A stretch of DNA of 64,000 nt from Cricetomys ansorgei (GCA_026225945.1 JAMJFZ010001871.1:847001-911000); one strand, 5' to 3'. Shown: positions 34,046-45,689, counted from the first letter of the stretch. A program made the numbers and translations. The notes: generated by a model not told the origin, from the sequence alone.

Positions 34046-36034
34046 CTTCTTCCTCAGGTTTTAAATGGAAGTCTCTCCTTTCTTGATTCTTGGAATACTG
34101 CATAGATTCTGTCTAATGTTCTGCCTTCCACTCTGAGGCCCAATCATGGCCTTGAGGTCCTCTTACTCTAAGCTTCATTGAAGGGAGGTATGTGTCAGCA
34201 TCCTTTCTAGACTAACCAATGCTGTTCTGATTTTAGTATATTTAACAGAAATATTTAAACCTATGTTTAATTTGGTTTACAAATTACTTTCACAAGGTGC
34301 AGAGGAAATTTTCTATTTTGAACATCAGTTTTATAATTATAATGTAGCATTTCACAGTGTCTGACAGTATATATTTAACAATTACTAGGTTCTTAGCTTG
34401 AAGAACTCATTTCTATAAAAACCATCCTTAGTAGAAGCCCTTGTGTGGATCTTGTAAAAACTAAATAATTTAGACATATGCCTTAGTAAATCTGTGAGGA
34501 GGAGAAACAGAAAAATAAAATTAAAAATAACAGTTCGGAGAAGGATTGGCTTTTAACCTTGCCTCTGTGGAAGGAGCTTCCAACTCTTACTCCTCCATTC
34601 AGTTCTTTATTCTGCAAATAGACTCATTCTCAATCATTTCAAAGGCAAGATACACTCAAGATTTTTTTTAAATAAAAAAAGAGAAGACAAGTAAATTGGG
34701 ATTTTTTTTCATGAATTAAAATTTCTCGGATTTTACTTAAATGAATGCTCAGATTTTTTTTTTAAACAAAGGAAACAATGGATTCATAAGAAATATTTGC
34801 ACCAGAAGAAATCGAGCTTTGTTGGACAGAAGAAATCATCTTACAATATAGTTTCTAGATAGTTCAAAGTTGATATTATTTAGGAAATTTGTGGGAGAAA
34901 GCGTACTATCTACTTGCTTGTCTAGCATCTGCATGCACATAGAGTTCCGAGCCTCGAATTTAAATGTAAGTTTCAAGAGAAGAGCGAATCTGACTTTGCT
35001 GTATTTAAGGAACCAAAAATTATAAGATTTCCTATTCAGGTGTTCTTGAGCATTGGTAAAGAAAGCTAGAGACATTGAAAAATTCTAGGGAACTAAATAT
35101 TTCATTATTAAAAATGAGGTTCTGTGACGTGGAGGATATTAGGAACTCATGCTCTTCAGATGCCACCACCACCCTTAAATTTTACAGAGTCTCAGAGTGT
35201 TCCCAATTGTTGAAAGATTGAGAATCCTGCAGCTAACTACCACCCCTCTGTTTAAGAGATCAGAAAATCATCCCAGTCTCCAATAATTACAGAAAAATAC
35301 AAAGCCAGCCGCAGTCCTCCATCCTGGCAGGTGGTGATCTGTCATCTTTTCTGTGGATTAAAAAAAAAAGCAAAACAAAAAACCAAAACATTTCAGCCTA
35401 GCATCTCTGGATTCCCTCACCTTGGCCAAACTTTGAAGCCAAGGAGTCTACCCTTTGGTGAATTAGCCACGTGGCTTAGAGCTTTATGACTGGCATTCTC
35501 CCTAGATACTATTTTCCCTGCCTGTTGATTTTATTCAATTCCAGAGTCCCAAGGTTTAATGCACACCCAACACACCTCTTCCAGTTCAGCCGGCTCCTGG
35601 TTGCCACCCACTGAAGTGCTATAGTGCACCTCTATCGCACTGTTTGTTAACATCCCTTGTTTCCATATCTGGCCTCATTACAGTCCTTTACATGAAATTA
35701 CCTATCTCCTTCAGAATTGCCTGTCCTCCTATATGTTGTCACTTGCTCTGTCATCCACACCTCTCGCCTTGGCCTTGCTGTCAGCTGTTCTTGGCATTTT
35801 GGGAGGAGGTGGGGTTCCTTCTTCCAAGTCTTTAACATATAAAGTGGGAAAAAAATCATCCTCAATATTGACCGGGTAGCTCTCTATTTTTCAGTCTTCT
35901 ATCTCCCAAATTGTTTCCACACCAAAATGCTCTTTTTATAGCAGATAATCCAATTCTCTCTTTGCCTAAGCATGGTATAAGAGTTGGATAAACTGAGTGT
36001 TATTTTTAACTATAAAAGCATAGGATAGTTTCTC
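34046..36034. other. Unassigned, mostly unique sequence
   Basis: No gene was recognised. The part at 34,540-35,100 includes a 79-codon minus frame (34,836-35,075) without recognised domains. An A-rich run lies at 35,359-35,392. The stretch 35,580-35,720 faintly resembles L2 but is not called. Confidence 0.45.
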
Positions 36035-36360
36035 ATTCTTCTTCTCCTTTTTCTCCTTCTTCTCCTTCTTCTCCTTCTTCTTCTTCTTCTTCTTCTTCTT
36101 CTTCTTCTTCTTCTTCTTCTTCTTCTTCTTCTTCTTCTTCTTCTTCTTCTTCTTCTTCTTCTCCTTCTTCTCCTTCTTCTCCTTCTTCTTCTTCTTCTCC
36201 TTCTTCTTCTTCTTCTTCTTCTTCTTCTTCTTCTTCTTCTTCTTCTTCTTCTTCTTCTTCTTCTTCTTCTTCTTCTTCTTCTTCTTCTTCTTCTTCTTCT
36301 TCTTCTTCTCCCCCTCCTCCTCTTCCTCCTCCTCCTTCTCCTCCTTCTTTTTCTTCTTTT
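36035..36360. repeat. Long (TTC)n / (GAA)n tract
   Basis: About 325 bases are nearly all pyrimidine on the plus strand. Two nearly pure TTC runs (roughly 36,074-36,161 and 36,201-36,309) are separated by ctccttctt-type interruptions, and TCC units follow at the right end. It is the largest simple repeat in the window. Confidence 0.98.
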
Positions 36361-37539
36361 AGTTTAATGAGGTACAGCCTATAAAAGGTTGCTCTTAGCT
36401 ACAATACTAGGGGAAAAGAATACCTAGCCAGTGCAGCTGTAGCAAAGAAAAGGGACCAAGAAAAGGCATTATTGCACTTGGCTCCACCACTGTATCAGAG
36501 AATCTTCGATAAGGCAGAGGAAGGCATCTAACATGGTGAAAGCCAGTTATCATTGAGGAAGTCAGACAGATCATTTTCCCTTTTTCCAACAATAGCAACA
36601 ATAATAAAATCAACACTGCCACCGCGCACAAAAAACAAACAAACAAGCAGAAACTACTGTATGTTTTATGGGTTTATTATTTAAATAAGCTTGGTTATAA
36701 ACTTTCAAATAAATAAAATATCATGTTTAAAGTATTTCCAAATGAAGTACAAATGTCAAACAAATTAGTTCACACAGGCTCTTTTGGTATATTTTGTTTG
36801 ACAATAATTGAGGCAAAAAATAAACAATGCCAAAGAAATAGTCATGACTGTGCCAGCAGGCCAATCAGAAATCAGTTGTTAAATCCAGAAGAGACTATCA
36901 GGTTTAATATTTGATCCCATAATTTCACGACAGTTGCTTATTCTCCCACTGAGCATTTAACAAGAAAATGAAATGTTCAAGTCACACTTCATTTTAGTTG
37001 TTTTTGCATTTATCCTTTATAAATTGTAATGCATTATTATAGAACTATTATTAATTATAAACACACCGTTATACATAAATAACGTAGAATTATAAATTCT
37101 CTTATGGACTGAGATATATGGGGAAACATCAGGTCTAGGTAATTAGAGAGATTTTTAACCTTACTTAGCCTTACAATGATATTAGATAAATAGAAGAGAA
37201 AAGGGCACAAAGGATAAATTTTCATCCTCAGATTTATTATTGCTAACTTTTATAGCTTATATAGCTTAATTCCTTGGATGCTATGTGACTCAGGGAAAAC
37301 ACAACATATACCCCATTTAAACAGTAATCTATAGTCTTCTCAACAACAGCAGAAAATATTTTAAATAAGAATGACTTCCTTGTATAAAGCAGATAACCAT
37401 TTGACAAATATTTATCAAGAAAAAATAAAACAAAGTAAGCAATTGCACATGAAATGGCTCGTTAGAATTAGCAGAGAGATGTATACATGGTTTGTTCCTG
37501 CTCCTCTTCCTCTTCCTCTTTTTCCTTCATATTTATAAT
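36361..37539. other. Unique AT-rich block, candidate conserved non-coding DNA
   Basis: No repeat or gene was recognised. The part 36,700-37,110 holds many TAAT/ATTA cores and a CCAAT-type word (ggccaatcag, about 36,859), typical of but not proof for regulatory DNA. A short (CTCTTC)n lies near 37,500-37,525. Confidence 0.45.
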
Positions 37540-37616
37540 GGCTCACTTCGTAGCCTTGGGTGCCTAGATTTGAGATCCACCTGTCTCAGCCTCCTAAGTA
37601 CCGGTATTACAGTTCT
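37540..37616 (-). mobile_element. B1-like SINE fragment
   Basis: The phrases gctcacttcgtagccttggg, agatccacctgtctcagcct and agtaccggtattacag are a partial, diverged reverse-complement B1/B4 body. Confidence 0.6.
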
Positions 37617-38177
37617 ATACTCCATTCAACATTTTGAATTCACCCCAGCCATTAGAAATTCTCTGGATATTGTAACACTGTCTATCATAATGAACCCCAT
37701 TATTTTGTATGAGGAACCTATACCAATAAAAATAAAATTTGATAAAAATATGATAGACTCTTAGAAAAAGAATTATACATAGATTAAAACTAGTTCAATG
37801 AGAAAAGCCACCTAACACTGTGCCTGCCTTGTAGAAGTCATTAAATACCAATGGCCCTTGTTTCATTTTTAGTATAAATATAATTTGGATTATTTCAAGA
37901 GTGTCTAGGACAAGAGAGAACAATCGTATCACACATCTCTGTTTTCATACAGGTAGATTTTGAAGTTCAATGATAGAGAGAGAATGAGTGTTACAAATAG
38001 AATTGGCACTGTCCCCCAAATCATATTGCTCGTATTCATAATTCTGCCCCTATCACAATGCAGGACACACATTCTCACAGTTACATGAGTGCCCACAGGG
38101 CAAGAGAATGATATCCATAACGAAGACCCTGGAGTCCCTCTGTTTTTGCCTCTCTTTTCCACTTGTTACTCGATAGT
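37617..38177. other. Unassigned AT-rich sequence
   Basis: No gene or confident repeat was recognised. Confidence 0.45.
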
Positions 38178-38325
38178 TCAGACAACAATTACTTAGCAAT
38201 TGTGTGCCTCTTGAACCACACTTCTAAAATGAGGCCAATACTACCAATGAACTCAGGAGTTTGTTGTGGGGACTCGGTGAGTACATTGGTGTAAAACATT
38301 TGAAGCAATACACTGTATGTAATAA
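38178..38325 (+). mobile_element. MIR SINE
   Basis: The phrases acaattacttagcaattgtg, tgcctcttgaacc and ctaaaatgaggccaatacta, then gtttgttgtggggactcggt and gagtac, follow the MIR core in order (consensus ...cttaacctctctg..., aaaatggggataataat, ggttgttgtgaggatt). Confidence 0.7.
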
Positions 38326-39661
38326 CCATCCTGAAATATTCTCTGTTATTTCTCTTAAATACCATTAACAATAATTTTTGTTGTGGTTGTTCGTTTCTCT
38401 TAATTGCTTAAAAAGTTCACTGAGTTTCAACTCCTGGTAAGTCTGTATGTTTAATTAAAACTCACACAAAAGAACTAAAATACAGCACAGTTCTTCCTAC
38501 TAAAGGTTTTTATAGTAAAAGCTGAAAGAACAACTTGGTAGAAACTCTTTAACATCAATGTAAGCGCTTATTATTATTTTGTCCAAGACTGTCATTTTGC
38601 AAATGGCCACATTTCCATTTCCAAGCCAAGCTAATAATTAATAAACAGAATAAAGGATTTAAATTTTATCTGTGGAGATTGGGTGATATTTTGAGAAAAC
38701 ACTTTAAAATGATCATAGGCATAGGTATGATTTTAGGTGGTGGGATGACAGGCAAAGATACCTGAAGAGGAAGGGAGCCATTAGACAATTTCTAATACTT
38801 TGCAAAAGATAGCACCATTATTACTTATCAATAACTACTCTAATGTCTCCAGTCAAGTTAATTACGAAATATTTGACCATATACTAGCACCATCCCAGAT
38901 TTGAAACTGCATAGGTTGGGCCATATTCATTTTCTTCCTCTTGGACAAAGTAAATCTATTAGAACAATCACAAAAGATGAATATAGAATTGGAGGGGGCA
39001 GATGACAGGAAACTGTAAAATTTCAGAAGGTTCTATAACTCAATACCATAAATATTCTACCAACTTAAAATCTACATACATTTGCATTGAAATGTCCGAG
39101 TCATTATATTTCTGCTCACTTGTATGTGCATGTGGATGAGCACAGTCTGTGAAGCACACACACAACGATGAAACCTATGATTTTACAGCCCTGTCATTTT
39201 TCCTTAGGGCTGCTCAAATTTATTCACTTCGTAACCTTGTGTATTACTTCCACATAATTTTGAAGAGCATTCCCTCCCATCCTAACCTACACTCCATTTA
39301 AATCGCATTCAGTCTCGGCATTTTTACACACAGGAAAATATTCAAGCAAAGATTCAGTCCAGGACGTGATGCCTCACAGTAAATTGGGAATAAATTGCCC
39401 ATGTAGTTCATGCACATTGTGTGGGCATTAAATGAGGAAGCAGAGTTATGGTTTAAAAGAAAAAGAGCATCTGAGCATCTGTGTGTGCCTTAATGCTGAG
39501 TACATCTCATGGCACAGTGTGCAAGTTGATTTTATTGGCCAGAAAACAATGCATACATTATGGGAGAACCTTTGGCGAGAATCTTGTATTAGACTTTCTA
39601 CAGATAGCCTCTGTTTGTGCCTACTATAGCAAATTAGTTCCTTTCTAAAAATGGGTGCACT
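38326..39661. other. Unique sequence, candidate conserved non-coding DNA
   Basis: No gene or repeat was recognised. Two parts look of higher complexity: 38,560-38,670 (ccaagccaagctaataatta) and 39,330-39,640. The 65-codon plus frame at 39,432-39,629 is not recognisable. Confidence 0.4.
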
Positions 39662-39845
39662 TCTTTTATTTTATTTGTATGAATGTTTTTCCTGCCTCTG
39701 TGTATGCATGCACACCACGTGCATGACTGATGCTCACGACAGCCAAAAGAATGCATCAGATCCCCTGAAACTGAATTACAGATTGTTGTGAGCTCTGTGA
39801 GAGCAGTCAGTGCTCATAACTGCTGAGATCTCTCTACTCCCTCTA
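39662..39845 (-). mobile_element. B2/B3 SINE, diverged
   Basis: The phrases gcatcagatcccctgaaact, gaattacagattgttgtgag and cagtgctcataactgctgag, then atctctctactccc, are the reverse complement of B2/B3. Confidence 0.85.
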
Positions 39846-40698
39846 TGGGACTTTGTAAGACAAGCAATAGGCAATATAGGTGCATACATAATAATTTCAT
39901 ATAAGTTTTGAACAGTTTTATTATATTCTGCTTATTATTGAATGCTCATAAGCTTTGTCTTTGCACTAATATGAGAATTCCACTACAATAAAACATATCA
40001 GTGAGCTACATGTTTTGTCTCTTCCCTCATTAAGATAATATAAAAGCAACATTACTTTTTCTAATTATTAAAATAATAAAACGTCTAAAAAAACCTTCAA
40101 AATCCAAAAGAATGTAGATAAATATATATGATAGGTAGTCCTATACTACTTTTGCCATTAGACTCTAACTTTATGTAAAATTTTGGAGTTGGAGTTTATA
40201 ATTTCTAAGGTTAGGGGTTTTGAGTTACTAATAATATATTAATCACTTTTTATATAGACAACAGTGGTGTTGATCACAGTTACTACCACTGATGTTTCCT
40301 TAAATGAGGGCTGTTTATTCTTGTTCTCTTGTTCCTGCAAGAAAATTAGAGCCTGTTATATTCCCTAGAGGCAAAACAGTCATCAGGAGTAGGACTGAAA
40401 CCTTGTGCTAAATTTTATGCCTTGAAAACTAACTTGAATATATTTTTAATGGTCTGTGCTCTTGGTTGGTACATTTGAAAAACATGAGATCTTTTCATTG
40501 ATAATCATGAGCTATACTTTAAGTAGCTCAAAAGTCCTATTATGATGATATCAATGAGCTTATCTTGTAGATGAACATATATTTCAAGGATTTTCAGTAG
40601 CTGTAAGAAAAAAAAAAACACCATATCTTCACAAGGTAAGAGAGGAGGAAACCCACCACACATTCCCCACATTGGAGAGTAAGCAACACATGACTCAT
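39846..40698. other. Unassigned AT-rich sequence
   Basis: No gene or confident repeat was recognised. A poly(A) run lies at about 40,608-40,619. Confidence 0.45.
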
Positions 40699-40892
40699 CT
40701 ACATCATTCAGTATGCACATTAGGACATAGACACACAGTTACATAATTCAGTATGCATATTAGAAATAGGCACACACCTACATCATTCACCATGCAAATT
40801 AAACATAGATACACATCTACTTCATTCAATATGCATATTAGAATCTAGACACATAACTACATCATTCAGTATGCACATTAGAATATAGACAA
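40699..40892. repeat. Minisatellite, five units of about 40 bases
   Basis: Units begin at 40,699, 40,739, 40,778, 40,817 and 40,857. Each follows the pattern ctacatcattcagtatgcac, attagaatatagacacacaa with substitutions. Unit lengths are 39-40 bases. The units differ from one another by several bases, so the array is not very recent. Confidence 0.95.
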
Positions 40893-42114
40893 AAATCCAA
40901 CAAATATGAACTATTCCATTCCTCTATTTTCTGGCACACTCACACGTCCTGTGGCAGTGGACCTTACCATGCCTTACAGTGCTGAGAACACTGGTACCCT
41001 GGGGCCAAAAAGGACTGCAAAGGTGAAATTTTCCCTTTACCCTTCAATTTCTCTTTTCATTCCAAAAATGTGTCAAAAATCAAACATGTATTTAATAGAG
41101 CCTAAGTTACAGCACAATTGAACCAGGCTTTTGGTGCAATGAATAGGGCAATAAAAGCACAACTCAGTTACACGGTGCTATTAATTTTGGAATCTTCTCT
41201 CTTTGATTCTTTCTGGTGTGGAAATTGAATCTGAGATTCTTTCTCACATAGAAGAGAATGCAGTCCCCGGGCATTCTAGAATGGGCGATTCTGAGAGCAG
41301 CATCAGGAACAGACTGATTCTTTTCCATTTCAATTCATTTTTTTCCCTAGCTGTCTCTTCTCATACCCTGCATAGAAAGTTATAGAGAGAAAAGAGTTTT
41401 GTGTATAAGTACTATTTAAAACACCTTTATTTAATTTTTTTGGTAAGAAATGAAACCCCCATAAAGTCATTTAGATATATAAATAATTTAATTAAACATT
41501 TAAAAATATATACTAGATTTTGTAGATTATGGAATATTTTGGATTATCTGTAAATTATATATCAGTAAAAAATTTGGACTTGTTTGTATAGGGAGTTTGC
41601 CTTTGACTTCAGCTCCTACTAGAAACAACCTAGAATTTCCCAAGTGATGGGAACACCTTCCTTAATCACACCACACATGAGTGTTTAATTTAATAAATGG
41701 TTTAGTGATGACCAGACATACTTAATTTTCTATGTTTGTGTGATTGCCTTTTTCTGAGAGAACAAATATGAGATTGGCATTATGAGATATTCAGCCATGT
41801 GCCTAGCTCAGCTCTCTGGACAGATGTTAGATATTGACTCTAATCATATGGACAATAGATCAATCATCTTGTGTATACAGTGTAACTTCAATAAATTTTT
41901 TCAACACTAAAAAAAATAAAGATTAGGCTATGAGGAAAAAGGAAGAGTCTAATGGACCTATGACTTCTACCTGCTTAACAGAATAGCTTTTAACTTAAAA
42001 TCTTAGGTTTGAATTTGGTTCAGACATAAAAGTTATTGGTTCCTAATAACTATATGACATGCATATCCCTGAAATGCCAAGAAAAATCGTGACTGTGATG
42101 GTAAACTTGTTTGT
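40893..42114. other. Unassigned AT-rich sequence
   Basis: No gene or confident repeat was recognised. The 71-codon frame at 40,906-41,121 has no recognised domain. Confidence 0.45.
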
Positions 42115-42560
42115 ATAGATTCTTGTATACTCCATTAAATCCAAGAAGAGTAGAACATGATCTTGAAGAGTCTAGTTCTTTTCAAAAATTGGTATAACAA
42201 TGACCACAAGGCCTCAACCCTACACAAAGAACTATAGGCAACTAAGAAATACTGAAAACAGGAGAAATAATATTCTCCACAGAAGAGCACACCATAATTG
42301 GTTATCGAACACCAAATGGTCAGGTCTTAAAACACACAAACAAGTAACATTAGACATACTGAGAAGAATATATTTAGTAATTTATGTACATACATATATG
42401 CATATATTAACATTTAATGAAAAAAGAGGTCATGAATTTGAAAGGGATCAAGGAGGGGTGTATAGGAAGGTTTTAAAGAGAGAGAAGGGAATGATATAAT
42501 TATACTATAATCTTGAAAGTAAGATAAATTTAAAAGTAAATAAAACTTTTTAAAAAGGTC
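42115..42560 (+). mobile_element. L1 3' UTR and tail
   Basis: The phrases cctacacaaagaactatagg, caactaagaaatactgaaaa, agagcacaccataattggtt and caaatggtcaggtcttaaaa, then aaaagaggtcatgaatttga and aagggatcaaggagggg, are a clear rodent L1 3' UTR in order, ending in an A-rich tail. Confidence 0.9.
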
Positions 42561-42740
42561 TAACAACAATGCTGGTCCCCTGATAAAGCATCTGCTACAG
42601 ATTTTTCTGGGCCTTTTGTCCACAGAATGATGCTTGGAATATTTGTTGCTTCTCAAGGCTTTTATTCTTGTGTGTGCAGCTATTACCCATCCTGGAACAT
42701 GCCCTACTGTTGCCTGCCAAGTCATTTGATAGCATGAATT
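42561..42740. other. Spacer between L1 and compound microsatellite
   Basis: Nothing was recognised here. Confidence 0.4.
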
Positions 42741-42754
42741 CCTCTCTCTGTCTC

Positions 42755-42786
<32 letters not shown>

Positions 42787-42810
42787 TCTCTCTCTCTCTC
42801 TCACTCTCCT

Positions 42811-42845
<35 letters not shown>

Positions 42846-42866
42846 TTCAGAGAGAGAGAGAGAGAT
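42741..42866. repeat. Compound microsatellite (TC)n-(AC)n-(AG)n
   Basis: About 85 bases of interrupted TC give way to about nine AC units and then about eight AG units. Reading frames in this block encode only alternating residues from the repeat. Confidence 0.97.
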
Positions 42867-42879
42867 CAGTGTTTAGAGA

Positions 42880-43065
42880 GTGTTCTGCTATTGCAGAAGG
42901 CCAAGTTTCAGAGTTTCAGTTCTCAGTACCCCAAATCAACTCATCTTCCTATAGCTAGCAGGAGGGGTTGCAACACCCTCTTCTGCACTCTACCAGCATT
43001 TGCACCCATGTGAATATATCCATGCACATACACATATTTAAAAATAAAATAAATCTTAAAAAAAG
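42880..43065 (+). mobile_element. B2-like SINE
   Basis: The phrases gttctgctattgcagaaggc, gttctcagtaccccaaatca and acaccctcttctgcac, then aaaataaaataaatcttaaa, match B2 from the middle of its head to its tail. It is diverged. Confidence 0.75.
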
Positions 43066-43178
43066 ACAAAGAAAGAAAGGGTGTGGATTTGAGTGAGTAG
43101 GGAAGATCTGGAAGGACTTGGAGAAGAGAAACTGCAATCAATATACTGTATGGAAAAATCTATTTTCAAATTAATAAG
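43066..43178 (+). mobile_element. L1 3' terminus
   Basis: The phrases gaaagggtgtggatttgagt, gggaagatctggaaggactt and gagaaactgcaatcaatata, then aaatctattttcaaatt, are the same L1 terminus as at 30,900-31,020. It begins immediately after the B2-like tail, so the SINE probably split an L1. Confidence 0.75.
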
Positions 43179-43250
43179 TAGAAGACAGATTTTTACTGCT
43201 GCAAAAATATGTGAATATATATGTGTTTTTCATATTTATGCAGGAAATAA

Positions 43251-43395
43251 TTCTTTTTTTTTTATTTTCTCTGCTGAAATTCTGGCTGTCCTAGAACTCA
43301 CTCTGTAGACCAGGTTGGCCTCAAACTAACAGAGATCTACCTGCCTCTGCCTCCTGAATGCTGGAATTAAAGGCGTGTGCCACCAGCACCCAGCA
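43251..43395 (-). mobile_element. B1 SINE with exact target duplication
   Basis: The phrases tctggctgtcctagaactca, ctctgtagaccaggttggcc, cagagatctacctgcctctg and ggaattaaaggcgtgtgcca are a near-complete reverse-complement B1. The word aggaaataa flanks it at 43,242-43,250 and 43,396-43,404. Confidence 0.97.
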
Positions 43396-43404
43396 GGAAA
43401 TAAA

Positions 43405-43936
43405 TTTTTTAAAGAAAATCAACTTTGGGCCTATCACCCAGGATTTTCATCTAGTCCTGTACAATGCAAATTTCAATCATGATTGTATTATTTATGCTAA
43501 TACAAGACAAAGAACATATATTTCTGCTCATGTTTCCATGCTCATGAGCCTTCCATGAGCATGAGAGAATTGAGACATGATTTATAATAACCACTTGTCT
43601 GCATAAAATTGAATTACTAATGTAGCCATGACATCCAAACAAGATGTGTCTGGTTGTAACAATTATATGAGAAAACAAGGTTTAATTGGAGGTATCAAAT
43701 TTTAAAACACATACCTTGATAAAAACAACTAACTTGTAATAACATAATTTTCATTTCTGGTGGTCTCATCAATGTGACTTCAGAAAAAAATGGAAATACA
43801 TTAACATGCTCATACATATAAACCGATAAGTCAGATAAATAAGAAACAAAATGTAAGCAAGTCTATCAGATTTCAAAGAAGTTGTATACTGCCTAAAATT
43901 TACATACAGCTTCAAGTATTGTTCAAACAATGTAAC
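43405..43936. other. Unassigned AT-rich sequence
   Basis: No gene or repeat was recognised. A small duplicated, partly palindromic word (ctcatgag/catgagc) lies near 43,540-43,562. Confidence 0.45.
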
Positions 43937-44294
43937 TGTTATGGTTTGAAAGTGAAATGTCACCCAAAGCTCATGTTCGAACATGTGGTCCCCCATTAGT
44001 GGTGCTCTTTTGGAGAATATGACTTCAGAGCTGGGCTAGTTAGCAGAAGAGGGTCGGTAACTCGGGGCAGTCCTTGAGGGTAAAGTCCACTCTGGTTTCA
44101 GCCAGATCACTCTGCTTCCTGATCTGTGAAGAGAGAAACCAGCTGTGATAGAAGCTCCTGCCAGGGCAATCAAACCACTGCGCTACCATGCCTTGTCTGC
44201 CTTTTCTGTCAAAGCCAAAAGAAATGCTGCCTGCCCTAAATTGCTTCAATCAAGCACGCTATCACATTGTGAAAAAAAAAGAACAACTAAAGCA
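43937..44294 (+). mobile_element. Solo MaLR-type LTR with 5-base target duplication
   Basis: It starts tgttatggtttgaaagtgaa, atgtcacc and ends ...ctaaagca, the TG...CA ends of an LTR. The 5-base word gtaac lies directly on both sides (43,932-43,936 and 44,295-44,299). Five-base duplications are usual for ERVL/MaLR elements. There is no internal region, so it is a solo LTR left by recombination. Confidence 0.85.
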
Positions 44295-44299
44295 GTAAC

Positions 44300-44634
44300 T
44301 TACTGATAAAACCAAGAAAAAAGAAAAGCTTGCTTAAGGTCTTGACATAATGGCTCCTTATAACTCTGTAACTTGTGATTCGCTAGTCATATAGGGTAAG
44401 AAGAAGCATGTCTTTACAAGTTAAGTTTGTATAAGTTCCTGATACATGTTACCAAGTTGGAGTTTGAGATGAGTAGTGTATGGTCTTGGAGATTGTCTTT
44501 GCATTAGTTAATATAATAGCATCATTTCATGTATTTCACAAACACATACACCATTTACTCAATAAACCAAAACACATTCTTACAATCATGCCTTCTTAAA
44601 ATTAAATCTACTTCCTTATTTTTGAAGTAAGCAT
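44300..44634. other. Unassigned AT-rich sequence
   Basis: Nothing was recognised. Confidence 0.4.
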
Positions 44635-45365
44635 GAACTTCATTCTATCATCAAAGATGTGCTTTTCCTATTCAAAATGTCCTGTCAATAGAAATATCTC
44701 TTGTGTTTGGATTCTTTCTCTTAACATGTTGCTTTTGAGATTCAACTATACTATATGCGTATAAATAATTATTCTTTTGAATTTTTACTACTGACTACTG
44801 CTCCATTGTATGCGAATCTCCTTATGTTGTAGTATCAGGCAACTTTGATTCTTTAATACTTGTAAGCAAAGCTATTCTGGACATTTGTGGACTGTGCTTT
44901 GAGGGCATGTGTTTTGTTTCTGATTAATTATCTAACAATAGGAATCATGGAGAATGTACATAAATGTTTTTCTTAAGAATCTGGCAAATTTTCAAGAGAT
45001 TGCACTGCTTCATATTGCCATCAGCGCTGTGATCTGCAACTGTTCAGTCTTTAGTGTTAAGGATCTCTTGTTCATGACTGTTCTAGTGAACCTACATTAG
45101 TAACTCTCTTTGGTTTTAATATTCATGTTCACAATTCATGGTTATTAATACTTTATTATTAGTTTATTAATTATGTATCTTCTTTTATTAAGTGCCTGCT
45201 CATTTATCTACTTTTTAGAAATTGTTATTTTTTGTAATTGAATTTGAAGAGTTAGACTTATATTGTGGATACTCTGCCTTTTGCCAGGTTATTTGTGTTG
45301 ATAATATTATTTTTCAGCAAATTTCTTGCTTATTTTCTTAAAATTATACATTTTTTGAACATATC
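44635..45365 (-). mobile_element. Ancient L1 (L1M-like) fragment
   Basis: The phrases tgcttttgagattcaactat, aagcaaagctattctggaca, tctaacaataggaatcatgg, ttaagaatctggcaaatttt and ttcatattgccatcagcgct, then tggatactctgccttttgcc, follow the reverse complement of old L1 3' ORF2/3' end sequence in order. Diverged throughout. Confidence 0.75.
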
Positions 45366-45431
45366 ATGATGTCTGGCGTTTTGGAAATGGATATTAGAGA
45401 TTCAACTCAAGCCCTCATGTTTGCTTTTATC

Positions 45432-45660
45432 ATCTCAGCACTGGAGAGGCAGAGACAAATAGATAATTTGATTAAGCTGACCAGATATACTAGCCTAATT
45501 TGCAATCCCTCATCACAGAGAGAGACCGTGTCTAAAAACCAAGTTGGACAGATCCTGAATAATGACACTTGAGGTTGACCTTTGGCCTCTAGACACATAT
45601 GTATTGTGCATACATATGCACATCAAATCTGTAGACATGGGTATACTTACACAGAGAGCA
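45432..45660 (+). mobile_element. Composite SINE, B1-like body and 3' end
   Basis: The phrases catctcagcactggagaggc, agagagagaccgtgtctaaa, aaccaagttggacagatcct and gaataatgacacttgaggtt, then gacctttggcctctagacac, match the 3' two-thirds of the composite SINE. It inserted into or next to the ancient L1. Confidence 0.75.
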
Positions 45661-45689
45661 CACAGAAATTTTATTTGGATTTAAAATAA

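Noticed and set aside
35580..35720. L2 fragment
   Set aside because: The similarity was short and out of order compared with the L2 at 17.2 kb.
40699..40892. CRISPR-like array
   Set aside because: The 40-base units repeat along their whole length with no repeat/spacer split, and the genome is a rodent's. It is a minisatellite.
42595..42958. Arg-Glu or Ser-Leu repeat frames on both strands
   Set aside because: Alternating residues come from the TC/AG microsatellite.
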